Shown: piece after piece, positions 1-8,772 of the stretch
Layout: the number at the start of each line of letters is the position of its first letter
Numbering within the stretch: the stretch's first letter is position 1
Source: Gammaproteobacteria bacterium
GTDB taxonomy: Bacteria; Pseudomonadota; Gammaproteobacteria; Chromatiales; Chromatiaceae
Reading direction: 5' to 3'
Assembly (NCBI GenBank): GCA_007135625.1
Contig: SLIM01000216.1
Coordinates: 1 to 34,483 of the forward strand
Length of the DNA stretch: 34,483 nucleotides
Notes under the pieces: model-generated
Seen by the model: only the letters and a program-made list of their open reading frames with translations
The model's database searches: none
Told to the model about the DNA's origin: nothing
Program-made: the position numbers and the translations under genes

Positions 1-1241
1 CCCAGCCCCATAAAGCGGCGAGCCAAAGCTCCCTTAAGTCGCGGACTGTTGTCCAAAAGCGTCAGCCCCAAGCTACGACCCAGGCGCAGCGGCGGCAAGG
101 GGTTGGTAAAGAGGCGAATCAGACCATCGGTCACCAGGGTAAGCAGCCGTTGATCAGCAAGGCGAGCGGCACTGTAGGCGGCGACCATCGACTCGCCGCC
201 GAGTTCGCTCCCTTGGCGCTGGGCCTGTTGGAGGAGATCGGCGAGGGCGGCGACATCGCGCAGCCCAAGGTTAAAGCCCTGGCCGGTGATCGGGTGGAGG
301 GCGTGAGCCGCGTTACCGATCAGCAGCGCCCGCCCCTGCCCCAGGCGGTCGGCGTGGACCAGGCGCAGGGGGTAGCAGCGACGCGGTGCGCTGACCCGGA
401 GCGTCCCGAGTCGGGTTCCGAAACACGCACTGAGCTGCTGGGCAAAAGCCCCATCGTCTAGCGCCATCACCTGCTCGCGCCGCTCTTCGGCGACACTCCA
501 AACTGCGGCGTAGCGACCGGCAAGCAGCGGGAGCAGGGCTAGCGGCCCCTCTTCGCTAAAGCGCTCAAAGGCGAGTGCTGGGCGTGGCTGGGTGGAGGTT
601 AGGGTGGTGATAATGGCGCTCTGGTGGTAGTCCCACTCCCGTGCGCCAATGCCGAGGCGCTGGCGCACGAGCGAACGCGCCCCGTCGGCGGCGACTAGCA
701 GCCGGGTGGTGCGCTGCGTGATCCCGCTCTCCTCATTGATCGTCAGGGCGACGTGGCGGGGGTGCTGTTGCAGGTCGATCAGCTTGGCCGGGGCGGCGAG
801 GGTTACTCCCGGCAGGGTTGTGATCCTGCCTAGCAGCACCCGCCCCAACTGCTGGCCGGTGACGACGTAGCCTAGCGCTTCGACTCCGTAGTCGCGACTG
901 TGGAGCCGAGTGATGCCGAAGCGGCCCTGCTCCGAGACGTGGATTTGGCGAATCGGGGAGGCTTCGGCGGCGAGTTGGGGCCAGAGGGCGAGGGATTCCA
1001 GGATCTGGCGACTGCCCCAGGCGAGGGCGATGGCGCGGTCGTCGTAGCCGGGGTGGTCGCTGTTCTCCACGAGTGGGTGGTGTTCGATCACCAGGGTACG
1101 CAGGCCGAGTCGGGCGACTGCGTGGGCGAGGGTTGCTCCGACCATGCCGGCCCCGATAATTGCGATGTCGTAGTCGCACTGCCGGGTTGCGGGTTCGGCG
1201 GTGGGGTTGGCGGTTGGTTCGCTAGGCGGTTGAGTGTGCAA
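1..1241 (-). CDS. ubiH: UbiH/UbiF/VisC-family FAD-dependent hydroxylase (ubiquinone biosynthesis), 3' end beyond the window
   Basis: Not in the supplied ORF track because it runs off the edge. Minus-strand reading gives DYDIAIIGAGMVGATLAHAVARLGLRTLVIEHH (Rossmann FAD motif), ...LLIGNAAHALHPITGQGFNLGLRDVAALADLL... and ...PLPPLRLGRSLGLTLLDNSPRLKGALARRFMGLG, typical of UbiH-like hydroxylases. Likely TTG start at 1241 preceded by GGAGG. Confidence 0.85.
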   Translation of the reverse strand, partial: MHTQPPSEPTANPTAEPATRQCDYDIAIIGAGMVGATLAHAVARLGLRTLVIEHHPLVENSDHPGYDDRAIALAWGSRQILESLALWPQLAAEASPIRQIHVSEQGRFGITRLHSRDYGVEALGYVVTGQQLGRVLLGRITTLPGVTLAAPAKLIDLQQHPRHVALTINEESGITQRTTRLLVAADGARSLVRQRLGIGAREWDYHQSAIITTLTSTQPRPALAFERFSEEGPLALLPLLAGRYAAVWSVAEERREQVMALDDGAFAQQLSACFGTRLGTLRVSAPRRCYPLRLVHADRLGQGRALLIGNAAHALHPITGQGFNLGLRDVAALADLLQQAQRQGSELGGESMVAAYSAARLADQRLLTLVTDGLIRLFTNPLPPLRLGRSLGLTLLDNSPRLKGALARRFMGL

Positions 1242-1334
1242 GGGTAATGCCCTCCGGTTCGGTGCAGAATCTCGCCCTCCCGTCCGATGCCACGGTGCAG
1301 GAGGGAGTCTCTGGTTGCGCGGTGACTCTGCCGA

Positions 1335-1961
1335 TCACTCGGCGGCTCCCGGCGTGTTCTCTTCGCCCTCCATCGGACACAGCTCCGCTTCTAGGGCGGC
1401 GCAGAGCGCATGGGCGAAGACGATGTGTAGCTCTTGAATGGTGTTGACGCTGTTGCCGGGGGCGATGAGGACGTAGTCGGCGAGGGTGGCGGCTTGGCCT
1501 CCGTCACGACCACCAAACAGCAGCGACCGAATCCCGCGCTGCCGACAGCTCTCTAGTGCGCGTAAGATGTTGGGGGAGTTGCCGGAGGTGGAGATGGCGA
1601 TAAACAGGTCGCGGGACTCCATGCGCCCGATCACTTGCCGTTGAAAAACCCATTCAAAGCCGTAGTCGTTGGCCACGGCGGTGAGCAGTGAGGTGTCAAC
1701 GGTCATCGCTTCGGCGGGGAGTGGGCCGCGTTCGCGCTCCAGACGTCCCACCAGTTCGGCGGCGAGGTGCTGGGCATCGGCGGCGGAGCCGCCGTTGCCT
1801 GCGACGTAAATGCGGCCACCGTTGCGGTAGACCGTTAACGCATGCTCGACCGCCTGCTCGAAGATCTGGTGCTGTGCGGTGTCGGTGATAAAGGAGCGCT
1901 TTGCCGCAATGGAGGCGTGCATGGCGCGGATAAGAAGGTCGGCATGTTTCACGAAGGACAC
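1335..1961 (-). CDS. gmhA: SIS-domain phosphosugar isomerase, GmhA/DiaA-like (sedoheptulose-7-phosphate isomerase)
   Basis: VAGNGGSAADAQHLAAELVGR, AISTSGNSPNILRAL and NTIQELHIVFAHALC motifs of the GmhA family; clustered with hldE. Confidence 0.85.
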   Translation of the reverse strand: MSFVKHADLLIRAMHASIAAKRSFITDTAQHQIFEQAVEHALTVYRNGGRIYVAGNGGSAADAQHLAAELVGRLERERGPLPAEAMTVDTSLLTAVANDYGFEWVFQRQVIGRMESRDLFIAISTSGNSPNILRALESCRQRGIRSLLFGGRDGGQAATLADYVLIAPGNSVNTIQELHIVFAHALCAALEAELCPMEGEENTPGAAE

Positions 1962-2773
1962 CCCTGCTGGGCAATGATCTGCTGAAGGATTGCGACGTTA
2001 TCACGCAAGTGTTGCGGATTGATGGTTCCGATCAAGATGCTGGAGACGGCGGGCTGGGCGTAGACAAAACGCAGCGCTTCGGCGATGCGCTGTTGGGGGG
2101 CGTCTGCGCTGCCGAGGTGGCCGCTGGCGAGGGCCTTTTTGATGAGTACTCCTTGGTTGCGTCGCTGGGCCTGCTGCAAGACCTCTAGCTCGTCGTTGTA
2201 GTGGAGGTTGCAGGTGACCATCACCCAGTCGAGCTGCTCTAGTGCCAGCAGTCCGCCAGCGACGCTCTTGCCGGAGAGGCCGTGGCTACGAATCAGTCCG
2301 CGCTGTTTGAGTTCTTGCAGTGCGGCAACTACTCCAGCGCGGGATGGGTCGAACAGCGCACAGTCGTTGCCGTCGCTGTGGATCACTACGCCATCCAGGT
2401 AGTCGCTGCGCAGGGTGCGCAGGCTCTTTTCGACGCTCTCCAGGGTGTGCTGAAAGGAGAAGTCAAAGTGGGAGCGTCCGTCACGAAATGACTCCCCCAC
2501 TTTGGAGAAGATGACCCACTCCTCACGCCGTCCGGGCAGGAGCCGTCCGAGCCGCTCCATGCTGTTGCCGTAGGCGGGGGCGGTGTCGAGTAGGTTGATC
2601 CCCAGCGCACGGGCGCTCTCTAGGAGCCGGATCACGCTGCGATCATCGGGCAGGGTGAAGGGGTGGGGGTATTTGACCTGCTGGTTGCGTCCGAGCTTGA
2701 CGGTGCCTAGCCCGAGGGGGCTGATCCAGATTCCGGTTTCGCCTAGTGGTCGTAGCGCTAGCGGTTCACCCAT
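1949..2773 (-). CDS. Aldo/keto reductase
   Basis: LGLGTVKLGRN..., INLLDTAPAYGNSMERLG, DYLDGVVIHSDG, SSILIGTINPQHLRDNV: AKR barrel motifs. Overlaps both neighbours by a few nt. Confidence 0.9.
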   Translation of the reverse strand: MGEPLALRPLGETGIWISPLGLGTVKLGRNQQVKYPHPFTLPDDRSVIRLLESARALGINLLDTAPAYGNSMERLGRLLPGRREEWVIFSKVGESFRDGRSHFDFSFQHTLESVEKSLRTLRSDYLDGVVIHSDGNDCALFDPSRAGVVAALQELKQRGLIRSHGLSGKSVAGGLLALEQLDWVMVTCNLHYNDELEVLQQAQRRNQGVLIKKALASGHLGSADAPQQRIAEALRFVYAQPAVSSILIGTINPQHLRDNVAILQQIIAQQGCPS

Positions 2774-3953
2774 GCAAGAGCCGCTCCCAGGGCGGTGGTG
2801 CCAACTGTGGCGGATGCGCTGCGGCGGCGAGTGGTTGTTCCGCGATTTCCGGTTGAAACGGCTGCTGCCGCAGGCAGGCGCTTACCGCATCGCCGAGTGC
2901 CGGGGCCAGAACCAGTTTGGTCGGCCAGACGGTGAGAATCGTCCCGGCATCGTACAGCTTGACTCCATTGGGGCGGATAGCGCCAGGATTGCTCGCTTCG
3001 GCCCGTGCCATGGGTAGCGTTCTCCAGCGTAGGCCGGGGAGGTCGGCAACTCCGGGTAGCAGTTCGTGGAGCAGCGCTTTGGCGATGCGAATCTGGGTGT
3101 CGGGGGAGCGCCCCACCCCCTGCTCCGCCAGTTCGCCGCCGAGGTACCAGAGCCGCTCGCCGCTGCTCGTAAGGTGGCTGGTGACGGTGAGTCGGGGCAG
3201 GTTGGTTGCGCCGAGGCAGTGGCCAAATAGCGGGGGCAGTGCGCCGCCGGATAGCAGAACCATCTGTAGCGGGCGGAGCTGCATGGTCGGCTGCTGCTCT
3301 TGGAGTGCGGCGAGCAGGTCGCGGTTGCCCGCTCCGGCGGCGAGCAGCAGGCGGCGCACTCGGTAGTGTTCTCCCGCCCGTTGAAAAGTTACCCCTTGTG
3401 CGTCGCGCTGCAGCGCAGTGACCGGCTGGCCGGTGAGAATCCGCCCGGGGTTAAGCGCGGCAAGGCGGGCAACCAGGGAGTGTGGGTCGATCACCTGTTC
3501 ATGCAGCCGAAATAGCGCTGCCGGGGGGTGGCGGTCGAAGGGGGCGGGGTAGTCGGCACGGTCGAGCGGTTGCATCGCTCCATGGAGCAGCCGTTTGGCG
3601 ACCTGCTGGAGGAGGCGGGTGGGGAGCGTCGAGGTGATGCTCCAGAGCAGTTGCTGGTGGGCGACGATGGTGACCCCGGAGAGGTCTGGCGTATCCTCAT
3701 TACCATTACCGTCGAGGGCTTGCCGCCAGCGTGCTGGCATTGCGGTAAGTGCCTGCGCTGCGTCGCTGAAGAGTCCGTCGAGGGCATATTTCATGCCGCC
3801 GTGCAAGATCCCTTGGGCGGCACCGGTCTGCCCCTCGCCCAGGCGCTTCGTTTCAATGAGCAAGACCGAGTAGCCGATCCTGCGCAGTTGGGTGAGTAGC
3901 CATAGCCCGGCGACACCCCCTCCGAAGATCGCGATATCGGCCGCATACTTCAC
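2766..3953 (-). CDS. FAD-dependent oxidoreductase (DAO / glycerol-3-phosphate dehydrogenase-like fold)
   Basis: N-terminal ADIAIFGGGVAGLWLLTQLRRIGYSVLLIE dinucleotide-binding motif; C-terminal layout typical of DAO-type oxidases. Substrate unknown. Confidence 0.8.
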   Translation of the reverse strand: MKYAADIAIFGGGVAGLWLLTQLRRIGYSVLLIETKRLGEGQTGAAQGILHGGMKYALDGLFSDAAQALTAMPARWRQALDGNGNEDTPDLSGVTIVAHQQLLWSITSTLPTRLLQQVAKRLLHGAMQPLDRADYPAPFDRHPPAALFRLHEQVIDPHSLVARLAALNPGRILTGQPVTALQRDAQGVTFQRAGEHYRVRRLLLAAGAGNRDLLAALQEQQPTMQLRPLQMVLLSGGALPPLFGHCLGATNLPRLTVTSHLTSSGERLWYLGGELAEQGVGRSPDTQIRIAKALLHELLPGVADLPGLRWRTLPMARAEASNPGAIRPNGVKLYDAGTILTVWPTKLVLAPALGDAVSACLRQQPFQPEIAEQPLAAAAHPPQLAPPPWERLLHG

Positions 3954-3962
3954 AGCGCTCTC

Positions 3963-5396
3963 TCACCCCTCTGTGGCGCGGCGAATGCGCTCAATCATGG
4001 CGGTGGTGGAGCAGCCGGGGACGAACGGCATCACCCGCACTTCGCCGCCGCTGCGCCGCACACACGCGCCTCCCGGAATCTGCTCGGGGTCGTTATCGCC
4101 CCCTTTGATCAGAAAGTCGGGTTGCAGGCGGCAGATCAGCCGCTCCGGGGTCGGCTCATCAAACGCGATCACCCAATCGACGCAGTTGAGCGCGGCGAGT
4201 ACCGCCATGCGCTGGGCCAGTGGGTTGACCGGTCGCCCCTCTCCTTTGAGGGCGGTGACGCTGGCATCTACGTTGACCGCCACGACCAAGCGGTCGCCAA
4301 GCTGCGCCGCTCGCTCCAGATAGGCGACGTGGCCCGCGTGAAGCAGGTCGAAGCAGCCGTTAGTGAAGACGATGGTCTCTCCCTGCGAGCGCACCCGCTC
4401 CACGGCGGCGAGGAGTCCCGCTTCGTCGATCACTCCGCGATGGACTGCCTCCTGCTCGCTGAGTGCCATCCGCAGCTCCTCCAGGGAGGCCGCTGCGGTG
4501 CCGAGCTTGCCCACCACCACCCCGGCGGCGACATTGGCCAGGTGGGTCGCGGCCTCTAGCGGCATTCCCCCTGCGAGGGCGGTGGCAAGTACCGCGATGA
4601 CGCTATCCCCGGCACCGGTGACATCAAACACTTCGCGGGCATGGGTCGGCAGGTGGCGCGGGGGTCGCTCACGCTCCAGCAGGGTCATGCCGCGCTCGCC
4701 ACGGGTCACCAGGAGCGCCTCCAGGTCGAGCTGCTCCAGAAGCTTTGCCCCGCGTTGGACTAACTGCTGCTCGCTATCACAGCCGCCCACCACGGCCTCA
4801 AATTCGCTCATGTTTGGGGTGATGAGAGTGGCCCCGCGATAGCGGATAAAGTCCGTCCCTTTGGGGTCGATTAAGACCCGCTTGCCGGCGGCACGGGCGC
4901 TGTCGATAAAGAGGGTAATGTCGCGCAGGGTGCCTTTGGCGTAGTCGGAGAGCAGTAGCAGGTCACTGGCGGCCAACTGCTGGGTAAACTCGGGCGGTGT
5001 TCCGGTGAGTGGGTAGACCGGGAAGCCGTTCTCAAAGTCGAGGCGAATCAACTGCTGGTGGCGCGAGATGACGCGCAGTTTGGTGATCGTCGGGCAGTCC
5101 GGCAGGTGGGTGAAAAATGATCTGATTAGTGGGTTTTCGAGGATCTGCTCCAACTGGCGCGCTGCCTCATCATCGCCCACTACGCCGAAGAGGGAGACCT
5201 GCCCGCCTAGCGAGGCGATGTTGAGGGCGACGTTGCCCGCGCCGCCAGCACGCCACTCCTCCGTCTCGACCCGCACCACAGGCACCGGGGCCTCGGGCGA
5301 GATGCGCCCGGCATCACCATGCCAATAGCGATCCAACATCACATCCCCAGCGACTAGGATACGGACATCTCGAAAATTGGGGATCTCTGACAACAT
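3963..5396 (-). CDS. hldE: Bifunctional D-glycero-beta-D-manno-heptose-7-phosphate kinase / heptose-1-phosphate adenylyltransferase
   Basis: PfkB-type kinase motifs (GGAGNVALNIASLGG, FDVTGAGDSVIAVLA) followed by nucleotidyltransferase FTNGCFDLLHAGHVAYLERA; 477 aa. Confidence 0.95.
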   Translation of the reverse strand: MLSEIPNFRDVRILVAGDVMLDRYWHGDAGRISPEAPVPVVRVETEEWRAGGAGNVALNIASLGGQVSLFGVVGDDEAARQLEQILENPLIRSFFTHLPDCPTITKLRVISRHQQLIRLDFENGFPVYPLTGTPPEFTQQLAASDLLLLSDYAKGTLRDITLFIDSARAAGKRVLIDPKGTDFIRYRGATLITPNMSEFEAVVGGCDSEQQLVQRGAKLLEQLDLEALLVTRGERGMTLLERERPPRHLPTHAREVFDVTGAGDSVIAVLATALAGGMPLEAATHLANVAAGVVVGKLGTAAASLEELRMALSEQEAVHRGVIDEAGLLAAVERVRSQGETIVFTNGCFDLLHAGHVAYLERAAQLGDRLVVAVNVDASVTALKGEGRPVNPLAQRMAVLAALNCVDWVIAFDEPTPERLICRLQPDFLIKGGDNDPEQIPGGACVRRSGGEVRVMPFVPGCSTTAMIERIRRATEG

Positions 5397-5640
5397 CGGC
5401 GTGCGACTCGGCTCTATGGAGGCAATTCTCTGTATGGATCAATGGACACTCTGTCCACCACTCGGGGCGGCATAGTATAGCGAAATCTTGTCGAAAGGGT
5501 TCAACTTTACAAAAACCTCAAGTTATTCCATAAGATACCTTCGCGCCCTCCCCCTTCTCACAATGATCACTCCCTTACTTGCGCAAAACTTGCTAGAATC
5601 ACACTCATGACTACTCCCCGCACCCTCTAAGGAGCCACTG

Positions 5641-6906
5641 TTGACCGACCTCCCCCTCTCCGCCCTATTTTCCATTTTGGCGCTGTTGATCCTGCTCTCC
5701 GCTTGCTTTTCCGGTTCAGAAACCGCGCTGATGACCCTCAACCGCTATCGCCTGCGCCACCTGAAGGAGCAGGGGCACCCGGGGGCGATTCACGCCTACC
5801 ACCTGCTCAAGCGCCCCGACCGGTTGATTGGGCTGATTTTGTTGGGCAATAACTTTGTCAATATCCTCGCCTCCTCGCTGGCCACCATTATTGCCTTGCG
5901 CCTTGGTGGGGAGGGTGCCATTGCCATCGCTGCCGGAATCCTGACCCTGGTGATTTTAATCTTTGCTGAGGTCGCTCCCAAGACCCTCGCGGCCCTCCAC
6001 CCCGAAAAACTGGCTTTTCCTGCTGCCTTTGTCTACCGCCCGCTGCTGCGTCTGCTCTACCCGCTGGTGTGGCTGGTCAACCTAATCGCCAACGCCCTGC
6101 TCAAGGCCATCGGCATCTGCCCCGAGGGAGAGTCGAGCGCACTCACCCAAGAGGAGCTGCGCACCGTAGTGGTCGAGGCGGGCAGCTTGATTCCCCCGGC
6201 CCGCCGCCAGATGCTGATTAGTATCCTCGACCTGGAGCATAAGCGGGTTGAGGAGATTATGATCCCGCGTCATGAGGTGGAGGGGATCGACCTCTCTCTG
6301 CCGCTGGAGGAGCTGATTCGGCTCCTGCGCAACAGCCACTACACCCGGATCCCTCTCTATGAGAAAAGGATTGACAATATCGTGGGGATCGTCCATATTC
6401 GCAGTGCCATGCGGGCGCTCGCCGATGGGGAGTTGAATAAGCAGACCCTGCGCGAGATCGCCACCACCCCTTACTTTATCCCCGAAGCGACCCCGCTCAA
6501 TCGGCAACTGCTCAATTTTCAGCGGGAGCGTCACCATATCGGGCTGGTGGTGGATGAGTATGGCGACCTGCTGGGGCTGCTCACCCTTGCCGATCTGCTT
6601 GAGGAGATTGTCGGCGAGTTTACCACCAACCCGGCGGATGGTATTCAGGATGTACAGCCACAACCCGATGGAAGTTACCTAATTAATGGCAGCGCCAATG
6701 TCCGCGAATTGGTTCGGGTATTTCACTGGGATCTCCCAATTCGTGGCCCGCGCACGCTGAATGGTCTAATCTTAGAGTATATGGAGACCATCCCCGAACC
6801 GGGAACCAGCTTGCTACTCCACGGCTACCCGCTGGAGATCCTTCAGACCCAAGAGAATATGGTGAAAACCGTTCGCTTTATGCCGCATCTACGCAAAAAT
6901 GATTAA
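5641..6906 (+). CDS. HlyC/CorC-family membrane protein (CNNM/DUF21 + CBS pair + CorC_HlyC domain)
   Basis: N-terminal membrane domain SACFSGSETALMTLNRYRLRHL, CBS region VEEIMIPRHEVEGIDL / TRIPLYEKRIDNIVGIVHIR, C-terminal VVDEYGDLLGLLTLADLLEEIVGEF. TTG start preceded by AAGGAG. Confidence 0.93.
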   Translation: MTDLPLSALFSILALLILLSACFSGSETALMTLNRYRLRHLKEQGHPGAIHAYHLLKRPDRLIGLILLGNNFVNILASSLATIIALRLGGEGAIAIAAGILTLVILIFAEVAPKTLAALHPEKLAFPAAFVYRPLLRLLYPLVWLVNLIANALLKAIGICPEGESSALTQEELRTVVVEAGSLIPPARRQMLISILDLEHKRVEEIMIPRHEVEGIDLSLPLEELIRLLRNSHYTRIPLYEKRIDNIVGIVHIRSAMRALADGELNKQTLREIATTPYFIPEATPLNRQLLNFQRERHHIGLVVDEYGDLLGLLTLADLLEEIVGEFTTNPADGIQDVQPQPDGSYLINGSANVRELVRVFHWDLPIRGPRTLNGLILEYMETIPEPGTSLLLHGYPLEILQTQENMVKTVRFMPHLRKND

Positions 6907-6926
6907 CACAGTGGGGTTGACAAGTC

Positions 6927-7595
6927 ATGGCGAAATTAATCGTCCGCTTCGCGAAAAAAATTATTCGGGTCATAACCCTGGAGCAGCAGGTGCCGCTGCT
7001 CCTCGGGCGCAGCAGCGATTGCGGCCTGCGTATTGACAGCATCCGCTGCGCCCCCGAACACGCCACCATTATTCGCGACAACCAGAGCGGAACCTACCAG
7101 ATTAACCCGGTCGATGCCGAGCATTTCCCGTTGCAGATTAACCACCACACCGTCTCCAGCTATACCCTGGAACATGGCGATATGCTTCACTTCGGCGACT
7201 ACCAGATCGAGTTTGTCTCTAGCGCACAACGCTTTCATGACCCGATTCAGCACCCCGCTCCAGCGGAGGAGGAGCATGACCAACGCCTCTGGTCGGTCAA
7301 GATGGCGGAGCGGCAAAACCCTGCCCTGCTTCAGATTCTCAACGGCCCGCGCATGGGGCGCATCATCAAGCTCACCCGCGAACGGCTCACTCTAGGCGGA
7401 AAAGGTAAGGAGTGTGCCTTTATTCACCATCAAACCGAGGAGGGTCACTACCGCCTTCTCGCTAACCAGTCGCAACGGGTAGAGATCAACGGCCAGCCAT
7501 TCAAGGAGGGGGAGAGCAAGATCCTGTGCAACGGTGATCGGATTCAGATCGACGGGCTACAGATGGAGTTTCAGCAAGAAAAGCAGAATAACTAA
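6927..7595 (+). CDS. FHA-domain protein with two predicted FHA modules
   Basis: VPLLLGRSSDCGLRIDSIRCAPEHATI...HTVSSYTLEHGDMLHFGDYQIEF and second module RIIKLTRERLTLGGKGKECAFI...RVEINGQPFKEGESKILCNGDRIQIDGLQMEF. Confidence 0.8.
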   Translation: MAKLIVRFAKKIIRVITLEQQVPLLLGRSSDCGLRIDSIRCAPEHATIIRDNQSGTYQINPVDAEHFPLQINHHTVSSYTLEHGDMLHFGDYQIEFVSSAQRFHDPIQHPAPAEEEHDQRLWSVKMAERQNPALLQILNGPRMGRIIKLTRERLTLGGKGKECAFIHHQTEEGHYRLLANQSQRVEINGQPFKEGESKILCNGDRIQIDGLQMEFQQEKQNN

Positions 7596-7650
7596 AAAAG
7601 AGCAGCGGCCTTACAATTTTCGTTTCGGAGAGTGCGTCAAGGCCAGAGGC

Positions 7651-7756
7651 GAGCCGCAGGGCGGCTCTTCAGGCTGTGCCTGTCGCGCCCCCCAAGGGGA
7701 GGGGTCGGCGACAGGTGGCGAGGGGCGGCGCTCTCCTGAGGCGACATTGCGCCGCC
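7651..7756. other. Run of three GC-rich perfect inverted repeats between convergent genes
   Basis: GAGCCGC-AGG-GCGGCTC (7651-7667); CCTGTCGC...GCGACAGG (7679-7686/7708-7715) with nested CCCC/GGGG; GGCGGCGC...GCGCCGCC (7724-7731/7749-7756). Confidence 0.6.
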
Positions 7757-7788
7757 GAAAGCGTCTCCTCGGTTTCGCCAGCCGACAG

Positions 7789-8154
7789 CTACTCGGATGC
7801 TGCCTCAACCGCACTCTCCAGCGTCTCTTCCGCAGCCTCCATCCCAGCCTCCGCAGCCTCTAGCGCACTCTCCGCAGCCTCCATTCCGGCCTCCGCAGCC
7901 TCCAATAGACTCTCCTCCGTTGGCAGCGCATAGCCGGTCTCGCTCGATGCCTCGCCCATCCCCTCCACGGCGGCCTCCTCCTCAAGGATCGGCTCCGCAA
8001 CCGGAGTGACCACGGCGGGTTGCTGCTCCGCAATCGGGGTCACTACCGGCGGTGGGTCTGACGGCGGCGGAGTGGTGGTTGGCTCCTGATCGCAGGCCGC
8101 AATCACAAGGGCAAAAGAGGCGACAGCTAGCAGACGGTACGTTGGGTAGGGCAT
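7789..8154 (-). CDS. Small lipoprotein with Pro-rich linker and repetitive Ala/Glu helical C-terminus
   Basis: Signal/lipobox ASFALVIAAC; PPPSDPPP linker; repeats LEAAEAGMEAAESA / LEAAEAGMEAAEET. AGGAG ribosome-binding site upstream of ATG. Confidence 0.75.
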   Translation of the reverse strand: MPYPTYRLLAVASFALVIAACDQEPTTTPPPSDPPPVVTPIAEQQPAVVTPVAEPILEEEAAVEGMGEASSETGYALPTEESLLEAAEAGMEAAESALEAAEAGMEAAEETLESAVEAASE

Positions 8155-8580
8155 GGTAAATCTCCTGTAGAGGGGTATGCGTCGTGATCAATGGGGATGG
8201 ATTGACCTCTCTGCCCGGTAGCCACTTCGTACCGTGGAGGTACAGGGGGCGAGTATTGTCGTACAGCGCGGTATGATCCTAAAGGGCAATAGGCCAACCT
8301 CTAGAGTATAACCGACTGTTCTATCTCACGCAATCTGGTATTCATCATGGATACAGTTTCGGGAGGTAGCGAGAGGGAAGAGGAGCGGCAATTGTTGACC
8401 CGGATCAACGAAATATCCAAGGAACTCGTGCAAAATGTCGTAGTGTCTCCATGCAGTTGAGGAGAGAGGGCAGAAGATGGCGGAGGGCAGCGGAGAATCG
8501 ACCGACGCATAGGGGTCGATTTTTGACGAAAAGCCTATTATACTCAGAGCGTGTCCAATCAACCTTTCAGTGGGTGAATA

Positions 8581-8772
8581 ATGACTACCAACACAGAGAA
8601 AAAGTTACCAGCAGCTCGCCTGCAGCGAGCCATTGAGGGATTTAACGGGTTTTGTGAGGAGGATCTGGAGTGGCATCGCAACTCTGGGGAATCTTTTGAT
8701 GAATCGGTGTTTTCCGAAGCCCGTGAACTCGTCATGCGTAAGCTAGAGGCACTCCAGGAGGAATCTATATGA
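8581..8772 (+). CDS. 63-aa acidic small protein, stop overlaps start of the downstream ATPase (ATGA)
   Basis: ORF MTTNTEKKLPAARLQRAIEGFNGFCEEDLEWHRNSGESFDESVFSEARELVMRKLEALQEESI; 4-nt overlap with next CDS suggests translational coupling. Confidence 0.7.
   Translation: MTTNTEKKLPAARLQRAIEGFNGFCEEDLEWHRNSGESFDESVFSEARELVMRKLEALQEESI

Noticed and set aside
733-1179. 148-aa Arg/Pro-rich minus-strand ORF
   Set aside because: Alternative frame within the ubiH-like gene.
8347-8460. 37-codon ORF MDTVSGGSEREEERQLLTRINEISKELVQNVVVSPCS upstream of the 63-aa ORF
   Set aside because: No Shine-Dalgarno, short, and not separable from chance; not called as a gene.
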